Source of the DNA: Lobulomyces angularis
Lineage: Eukaryota; Chytridiomycota; Chytridiomycetes; Lobulomycetales; Lobulomycetaceae
Direction: 5' to 3'
Assembly (NCBI GenBank): GCA_027604685.1
Contig: JADHYX010000007.1
Span: 112,597-139,365 of the forward strand
Length of the DNA: 26,769 nucleotides
The position numbers and the translations under genes are program-made. This document shows, piece after piece, positions 19,971-26,769 of this stretch. The notes beneath the pieces were generated by a model, which saw nothing but the letters and a program-made list of their open reading frames with translations, did not search any database and had not been told where the DNA came from. Position 1 is the first letter of the stretch. Each line of letters opens with the position of its first letter.

Positions 19971-20879
19971 ATGGCTACAAAAATTGAATCGCAGGTAAAT
20001 TTAAAAATTTCACCTATTAAATTTTATCATAAAAAAAAAAATGCTTTTTTTTATTATTATATTATTTTTTAATTTTTTGAATTTTTTACTTGCAGTTTTT
20101 GAATAAATTTCCTTGCCAAAAGAAAACCTGTTCAAAGAAAAACTGTAAAGAGAATTATTTTTGTTTGAAATATTTAGGAATTAATGACTGGGTAGAAGAA
20201 GAAGGTACAAAAAATTTACTCAAATTTTTTTTTTTTTTTTTATATCATAAATATTGTTTTAATGCATTTTTAATTTGTTAAGATTCTGAAATGTTTTCAA
20301 AATTTTGTGAAAAAAATTCATTTAGTTTAGAAAGAGAAGTCGAAAAGAAAAAAAGTGATATTCCAGTTGGTTTAAAAAATTTGGGTGGAACGTGTTATAT
20401 AAATTGTCTTTTACAAATTTGGTTTAACAACCTCGAATTTAAAAGTAATGTCTATCAGATTGATCTGGATTGCCTACTGGATGAAGAATCTGTAAAGATA
20501 TAATATTTTAAGTATCATTGAGTTTCTTAAAAAAAGGTTTTTTTTTTTTTTGTTTAGAAAATTATTTGTAGCCAGTTAAAAAGATGCTTTGCATATTTTG
20601 AGTTGGGAAAAAAACGATTTTTTGATCCAAAACCTTTTGTTGATAGTTTAAGTCTTAATCCTACTGTTCAGCAAGATGCTCAAGAGTAAATAGAACCTTT
20701 TTTTTTTTATTAATTTTATGTTATAATAATTTTTTTTTTTATATCTAGATTTTGTAAACTGTTTATAACAAAAATGGATTATTATTTTTCGTTACAAAAA
20801 AATTCTGCAATTAAAAGAACGATTAACGAATTGGTATTTAAAAATTTGTCGAAAGCCAAAAATATATATACAGATGTAC

Positions 20880-20914
<35 letters not shown>

Positions 20915-23900
20915 AGTTTGAAGGGTCCTTGGCTTATATTACGAAATGTTTAAATTGTTCACTGGAATCTCCTAGAATTGAAAAATTTTTTGAACTACAA
21001 TTAAACCTATCAAAGAGTTTAGAGGAAAGTTTAAAATCTTTACTTAAAGAAGATACGTTAGAAAATGAAAATCAGTACTTTTGCGGAAATTGTAAATGCA
21101 AACAAAATGCTAAAAGATATTTAAAGATAAAAAAATTGCCAAATGTAAAAAAAAAAAAAAAATTAAATTTACTTTAACCTTTTTTTTTTTTAGTTTTTAA
21201 ACCTCCAATTACTTAGATTCGTTTACAACGCAAAATCTGAAAATAGAATAAAGCTTACAACTTCTTTTTCATATCCGGAATCAATTGATCTTTCTTCATT
21301 TATAGACTCTCCAGACAACCTAGAACTAATTTATGATTTACAAGCTGTAGTAAATCATGAGGGACAAACAGCTGTTTCAGGACATTATAAAGTAGAAATT
21401 TTAAATGAAGGGTAAAAAATTAAATAAAAAAAACTATTAAAAAAAAAATGTTGTTTTTTTCTATTTGCAGCAATAAATGGTTTAATTACGACGATGAAGT
21501 AGTGACACCAAAATTAGATGGGAAAAATTTAAATTTAAAAAGTGTTTACATGTTGGTGTATAAACTGAGAAAATTTAATGAAAAAAGAGATAATTTATTT
21601 AATGGAGTAGAAATTTCTTCAAATTTACAAAAAGAAGTTAATGAATTTAATGAAAATTTTTTTAAAAGTTTTACAAATTTTGAAATAAAAAAAGAAAAAC
21701 TTTTTACTTGTTTTAAATTAAAAAGTGAAGTAATAAAAAAAATTTCAAAAGTTTGGGAAACAAACTCTGAATCAACGGTTTTTTTTTTTTTTTTTTTTTT
21801 AGAAATATTGCTATGTTTCAAGTGAATCCTTGAGCAAGTGGTTAAGGCAAGGTGAACTAGATAACAACAAAGTAAAGTTGAAAAGCGTTAATGAATTTGA
21901 AGAAAAAAAACAAATAAGAGACACTGATGAAATCGCTGATAATTTAGATGTCGATTTTAAAGATACCATAGAAACTGAAGAAATTTGTAAAGTATTTTGC
22001 AATAATAAAATAACTTGTGAAGAGCATTTGAAGTTAAATCCAGCTTTCATTAAATTCAGTAAGCGAATTTCAGATGTAATTTTTTTAAAAAATTTCAATA
22101 TCTTTTATATACATTACATAAAAAAAATATATATATTGATATAGATATAAATATATTGCAAATTTTTTATTTTTATTTTTGTTTTTGTAAGGTGGCAGTT
22201 GATATACTTCTGAAATCAGGATATACTTTTGAACCTTTTTTAGATCAAGACAGTCTTTGTTTAAAATGTGAAAATGTATTATTGACAGGTTTTTATAAAA
22301 ATGATTGCATTAAAATATTTTTTTTTTTTTATTAAAAAAAAATTAATATAAAAAAAAAAAAAAAAAAGATCAAAAAAATACATTAAGCAATGCAGAAGAG
22401 GCGGAAGAGTTAAAAAAAATACTTTGTAAAAAATTTGAAAAAAATTCACAGGAAGATTTTTATTGGATTTCAAAAAAATGGTTAAAAAAAAAAAAATAAA
22501 AGTTTTTTTTTTTTTTTTTGATTTTTAAATAAATTTTTTTTTATTTTCTTTAAAAGGATAATTGATATGAAAAAAAAAAGTACAAAAGAAATAGTTTCAC
22601 CTTTTTCAACAGAATACAAAACAGGAGTTATTTGTGAACATCAAAATTTAAATACAAATAAAAAAAACTCTAGAGTTTTATTAGAAGAAAAAAAATTTAA
22701 TAAGATTAAAGAAATATTAAAAGTAAAAAAGTTTGAAATTGAGTTTAAAGCTGATACTGAAGAATGTACAATTTGTTTATCGGAGGAATTCATTTTTGAA
22801 GAAAAAAAACGAGAAGCTGTGAGAGATGTCAGTTTAGAAAAAGTAATATAAAAAAAATTTTTTTTTTTTTTTTATTTTTTTAATTTTTTTAATTTTTTTT
22901 TATGGTCTAGAATTGTTTAAAACGATTATTATCAAAGAGAAATCTAATTTTTGAACCAGACTGTAATTATTTTGTGATACCAATTGGTAAAAAGAAAGAA
23001 AAATATTATAATGAATTAATAATATAATAAAATAACTAACAACTATATCTATTTAATTTTGTCACTATTCTAGAATTTTTTGAAAGTTGGAAAAGACATA
23101 TGAAGGAACCAACTATATATGAAAAACCAGAATCAATTTATTTAAAGGGGTTAATGTGTGAAGAACATTTAGGGTTTATTTTTGATTTTAATGATATGGA
23201 ATATTATGATGAAGAATTTTACTTTGTTGATGAAAATGAATGGGAGGAATTAAGAATTAGGTTTGTTTTTTTTTATTTTTTTTTTAATTTTTTTTTGTTG
23301 TAGATATGATGTAATAGGAAATGAAATTAAATTTTTTTTAAATGATCCTAATATCAATTTTATAACAAAAAAAAACAAGTTTATATCGTTACCTGAAACC
23401 TGTTCACAATGTTGGAAAAAGAGGTAAGACAAAAACAAACCAAAAAAAAAAAAATATAATAAAATAAATTTTTTTTGTGGAATGGGAAAAATTTTAAATA
23501 TATTTTTTATTTTTGTAGTTGTCTAGATTTTATAGAAGCCAAGATATACATAGAATTTACTGAAGCAGAAGAAAAAGAAGAAGAAAAAGAAGAACAAGAA
23601 AAAAATAAAAAAAAAAAAAATATTTCAAATTTTAATTATTTTAAAAACGAAAATTCAACAATCAGTACTACTGGAAAAAAACGACAAAGGTTTTCTACAA
23701 GAAATTGTGTAATTGGTGAAAAAAAATTAAAAAAATTTAAAAAAAAAAATTTTTTTAAAGTCTTTAATATCCTTGTTAAAAAATTGGATACCATTAGAGA
23801 TATTAAATTTAAGGTAATAATAAAAAATAAAAATTTTTTTTTTTTTTTTTTTAATTAAATAAAAAAAATAAATTTTTAGATTTTAAATTTAACAGGAATT

Positions 23901-24271
23901 TCACCAATCTCACAAAAATTAACGAGAAAAAAAATTAATTATAAATTAAAAAAAAAAAAAATTGATAATTTGGATAATGATTTTAAAAATAATTCAAATC
24001 AAGAACAAGAAAAAAAAGAAACTCGACAAGAAGAAGAAGAGGAAGAAGAAGAAGGTAAAAAATAGAAAGATAAAAAATTAAAAAAATTATAAAAAACAAA
24101 TCAAATCAAGAAATAGAAGAAGAGCTGGTGGATAACGAAAAAACAGTTGAGGAATTGGAAATCCTACCTTTTGAAACTCTCTGTTTAACTGAGATTTTTG
24201 AAGACGACAGTCTACTGCTTTTTTATCCTGATGCATTTGATGGTGGTTTTGTAGGTACTGGTTTATATTGA
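19971..24271 (+). CDS. USP48: ubiquitin carboxyl-terminal hydrolase 48 (USP48) homologue, 1029 aa
   Basis: Eighteen exons give 1029 residues (human USP48 is about 1035): 19971-19994, 20096-20204, 20283-20491, 20558-20685, 20749-20833, 20917-21144, 21194-21411, 21471-21777, 21803-22075, 22192-22288, 22369-22480, 22557-22842, 22911-22986, 23074-23260, 23304-23423, 23519-23813, 23880-24054, 24111-24271; TGA stop. It is a cysteine protease removing ubiquitin. The catalytic Cys82 lies in NLGGTCYINCLLQIWF, His325 in VSGHYK and the acidic residue in WFNYDDE; the zinc ribbon is CLNC (196-199) and CGNC (241-244). DUSP-type domains follow, with SLSKWLRQGEL, YWISKKWIIDM and FFESWKRHM, each near a Cys/His-bearing 'CEEH/CEHQ' segment as in animal USP48. 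The C-terminal ubiquitin-like part is diverged and Lys/Glu-rich, but the end DGGFVGTGLY keeps the animal GF-x-GTGL ending. Exon 1 is only 8 codons. Intron 8 is only 25 nt. Confidence 0.95.
21778..21802 (+). other. 25-nt intron consisting of G, 22 T and AG
   Basis: Between USP48 exons 8 and 9 the sequence is exactly G, twenty-two T, A, G. Removing it joins ...SEST to KYCYVSSESLSKWL in phase 0 and restores the first DUSP segment of USP48. Reading through instead gives a Phe run and then a frame that stops at TGA soon after. There is no room for an ordinary branch-point adenosine inside it. The homopolymer length may be misread in the assembly. Confidence 0.7.
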
Positions 24272-24593
24272 TTGACCTTAAAAATAAAAAAAAATCTTAA
24301 AATTGTATCATTTATATAAATTTTTTAACCTTTTTTTTGATATGTAGTATATATAAATCTTTTAAATACTTTTAATCTTCTATTATTAAAAAAAAAAATT
24401 GTAAAACCCAGTCCCAAACTTTTATACTGTACCACTCGAATGAAAAAAATGTGTAATTTTAATGTGGCTAAGAAGGATAAGAAAAAAAATTTTTTTATTT
24501 TTTTTTTTGTTACAAAAGAATATATATAAAAAAAAAAAAAAAATTCTTAAAAAAAAAATTATAAAAAATTTCCAAATTTTATTTAATTTTTTG
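24272..24593. other. convergent 3' region between USP48 and the RBMS-like gene
   Basis: This stretch holds the 3' ends of two convergent genes. It is A/T runs apart from a short mixed stretch at 24409-24475. Open frames here (for example 24422-24649 on the minus strand) are low-complexity Ile/Phe/Lys translations and overlap the RBMS-like last exon out of frame. Confidence 0.55.
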
Positions 24594-26731
24594 TTAGACT
24601 GAAACACTATCCAAAATTTCATCTCGATGATCCACACAATTTTCACCAAGTTTTTTAAATTCCAATTCTTCTATTTTACAATTTTCAAAGTCTTGCACAA
24701 CATTCTCTAAAACAATTGAAGAGTCGTTAAATAATTTTAAATTTTTTAATTCTTCTAAATTTTCTTCCTCATCATCATCATCCCCTTCCTCAACTAAGCA
24801 AATTTCCGGTTTTAAATTATCTGTTTCGTTCACGTTAGATATTTCTTTTTCCTCATGCTCTACATTTTCCTCATAGCTCACAAAATTTTCTACCTTATCC
24901 TTTTCTTCATTTTGCTTTTCAATATAGAGATCGTTATATGCATTCTGTTTATCATGATTGTAATTTTTATACGCTGCATCTGAAGGATACTAAAAAATAA
25001 AAATTAATAAAAAAAAAAAAAGAAGAAAATAATTTTTATGCAATTTATATTTTACCCTTTTTTTCTTTTGGGCTAGAACTTTTAATTTTTTTTGAGCATA
25101 ACTATCAGCAAATCTAACTTGCAAAGGATGATTGGGACCTTTTAATTTTAAGCCACCCAATCTTGATATGACATCTTGGGCGTCTTCCCTAGATTCCATT
25201 CTATTTAAATTGTTAAAATTTATTTAAAATAAAAAAATAATAAAAAAATTTTACCGAACGAAACCAACACCTCTACTGATTCCTTGAAAATCTTTTAAAA
25301 TTTTTTGGGAAACAATTTTTTTAGGTGCAATCAAATTAGTTAATTGCTAAAATGAATAAGAATTAAAGTTAAATATATATTTATCTTTTTTTTTGTTACA
25401 TCTTCAGTCATATCCGGAGGTAAATTTGATAAGTATATGTTGGTAGACCCTAAATCTTGTAAATTTTTTAATTTAGTATTAAAAGATTCTTGGCCAAGCA
25501 CTGGAGTAGCTTCAGCCTAAAGTCAAAAAAATATAATAAATTTAACAATAAAAAAAAATTAATTTTTTACCCTTGCAAAAGAAGTATCAAATCCTAATTT
25601 TTCAATTCCACTTAAAGCAGCTTTAGCATCAGCTTCATTCTCATATAAAACAAATCCATAACCCTTACATTCATTGGTTTGTAGATCAAGAATTGCCTTG
25701 GAGGTTACAATTGTACCAAATCTATTAAAAAAAAAAAAAAATTTTTTTTAAAAAAAAAAAAAAAAGGAATGCTACTTTTCACAGATTTCTAAAAACTGTT
25801 TATCAGTAACGGAAGGTAAAAGACCTCTGACATAGACGTTGCAGTTGTTTACTTTTTTTTCTTTCTTAGGACTGAAAAAAAAATCTTGCTGCTGTTGCAA
25901 AGTATCTGAATTATTATTTCTGGAAGTGGAGCGATCAGAGTTTGAAAATTTTTGTCTATGATGATGATGGTGGTGGTTATGATAGTGATGGGGACTTGTG
26001 TTGGAATGAGCATCCACGGTACTTGAGGCGTTAGAAACAGGAGAAATGGAAGTGTTGTTGCTCTGGTAATGATGGTTATTGTAGTCTCTATTTGGAGAAA
26101 AAGGAGGTAAAATTTGAGAGTTTGGGGAAGATGTGATGCTAAAGTGAGAAGGAGGAATGGATGGGTGGGGAATGATTGGAGTTCCATCCCAATTTTGGTA
26201 GGGGATATTTAGATTATAAGGAAGTGGTTGAGAGTATTGTAGATAGGGATTTACTGGTTGTTGTTGAAGGTAAGGATTGGTAGGTTTGTTTTGGTTGACC
26301 TTATCGTTGGGATTGGCAATTTGAGTTGGAGTAGATGGACTGGAAGTTTCAGTATTTGGATAACTTTCCTGGGAATCTTTTCTTTGTATTGGTATTTGTG
26401 GTTGTGGGTACTGATAGTAGTCACTGGGAATTTGGGGTTGAAAGTAGTTTTGTTGCTGGTAATAGTATGCATGATAGTTTGGGTCTTGAGGGTCATAGTA
26501 TAGCTGGGTTGGAGAAAAAGGAGCTTCAAAAAAAGGTTTAGAAAATGGGTTTTTTTTTTAAAAGAAATTTTTACAATGTGAATAATCTTGAGTTGGGTAA
26601 TAGTAATATTGATGAGTTAAGGGAAACAGTGTAGTAGGAGAGGTGATAAGGTTTGTGGTGTCTAAAGATTCATCAGGATCTTTCTTTAGTTGTTGCTTAG
26701 TAGAGATTTGTGGAGGTAAGTTAGATTCACC
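24594..26731 (-). CDS. two-RRM RNA-binding protein, RBMS/MSSP-like (5' end outside window)
   Basis: Seven exons are visible (26731-26575, 26523-25776, 25721-25571, 25516-25400, 25346-25255, 25200-25056, 24989-24594), giving 601 residues and TAA; an acceptor at 26733-26732 shows that more lies upstream. The family binds single-stranded AU-rich RNA or DNA. The N-terminal 300 residues are Gln/Asn/Pro/Tyr/Ser-rich and disordered-looking, with a His cluster (HHYHNHHHHHHR). RRM1 has RNP2 VYVRGL and RNP1 KGYGFVLY. RRM2 has RNP2 IYLSNL and RNP1 RGVGFVRM, then LQVRFADSYAQKKLK, very like the RBMS 'L-x-x-FADGG-x-KK' end of RRM2. The C-terminus is acidic (EEGDDDDEEENLEEL). The 51-nt intron at 26574-26524 holds an in-frame stop, which is why the exon has to be split. 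Relation to a specific fungal protein is not decided. Confidence 0.85.
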
Positions 26732-26769
26732 CTATAAATAAAAAGATCAGATTTTTATAATGTAATTAA

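Noticed and set aside
26258..26541. Two plus-strand open frames with hydrophobic translations
   Set aside because: They are antisense to the Gln/Asn/Pro-rich exon of the RNA-binding gene; low-complexity sense codons leave open frames on the other strand.
26524..26574. In-frame TAA suggesting a broken RNA-binding gene
   Set aside because: The stop lies in a 51-nt GT-AG intron of matching phase (T|GT...GAAG|CT), so the gene is intact.
1..26769. Non-standard genetic code
   Set aside because: TAA, TAG and TGA all end complete proteins at family-typical positions, and no in-frame stop remains inside any reconstructed exon.
1..26769. tRNA, rRNA, CRISPR, telomeric or intact transposon sequences
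   Set aside because: None found by eye on either strand; no box B-like GGTTCGA motif in tRNA context and no spaced direct-repeat arrays.

Overview
The window is a gene-dense, AT-rich, intron-rich eukaryotic nuclear segment. I reconstructed ten protein-coding genes by hand from exon phases and GT/AG borders. In each multi-exon model the exons sum to a whole number of codons, and all three standard stop codons are used as stops, so the code is the standard one. About 86 introns fit in 26.8 kb; most are 40-160 nt and made largely of A and T runs. Two genes belong to motile-cilium or centriole biology (DNAAF3, CEP70-like). Together with a CSR1-type Sec14 protein this suggests a flagellated (zoosporic) fungus or a close relative. 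That placement is inference, not proof.

Layout: (1) 21-286 (+), the 3' end of a REEP/TB2/HVA22 family gene cut by the window edge. (2) 776-2063 and 2231-3493 (-), a tandem pair of PAP2-type lipid phosphate phosphatases. (3) 3494-4884, a long stretch without an intact gene, with unusually few homopolymers and a possible decayed element. (4) 4885-8079 (-), a CEP70-like centrosomal coiled-coil gene preceded by a 63-codon upstream ORF. (5) 8272-8877, a divergent intergenic region. (6) 8878-11318 (+), aspartyl-tRNA synthetase with a probable mitochondrial extension. (7) 11498-13405 (+), DNAAF3. (8) 13708-15522 (+), a CRAL-TRIO/Sec14 (CSR1-like) protein. (9) 15799-19412 (-), a 979-residue coiled-coil protein I could not identify. 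(10) 19971-24271 (+), a USP48-type deubiquitinase. (11) 24594-26731 (-), a two-RRM RBMS-like protein whose 5' end lies beyond the window.

The genes do not form one pathway. They include membrane lipid handling (LPP pair, Sec14-like, REEP-like), cilium and centriole assembly (CEP70-like, DNAAF3, perhaps the unknown coiled-coil protein), translation (AspRS), ubiquitin removal (USP48) and RNA binding (RBMS-like). The points most worth checking are a 25-nt intron that is only GT-T-run-AG in USP48, an upstream ORF whose TAA directly abuts an ATG that itself ends at a splice donor in the CEP70-like gene, the AspRS presequence, and the unidentified coiled-coil gene. I saw no RNA genes, CRISPR arrays or intact mobile elements.
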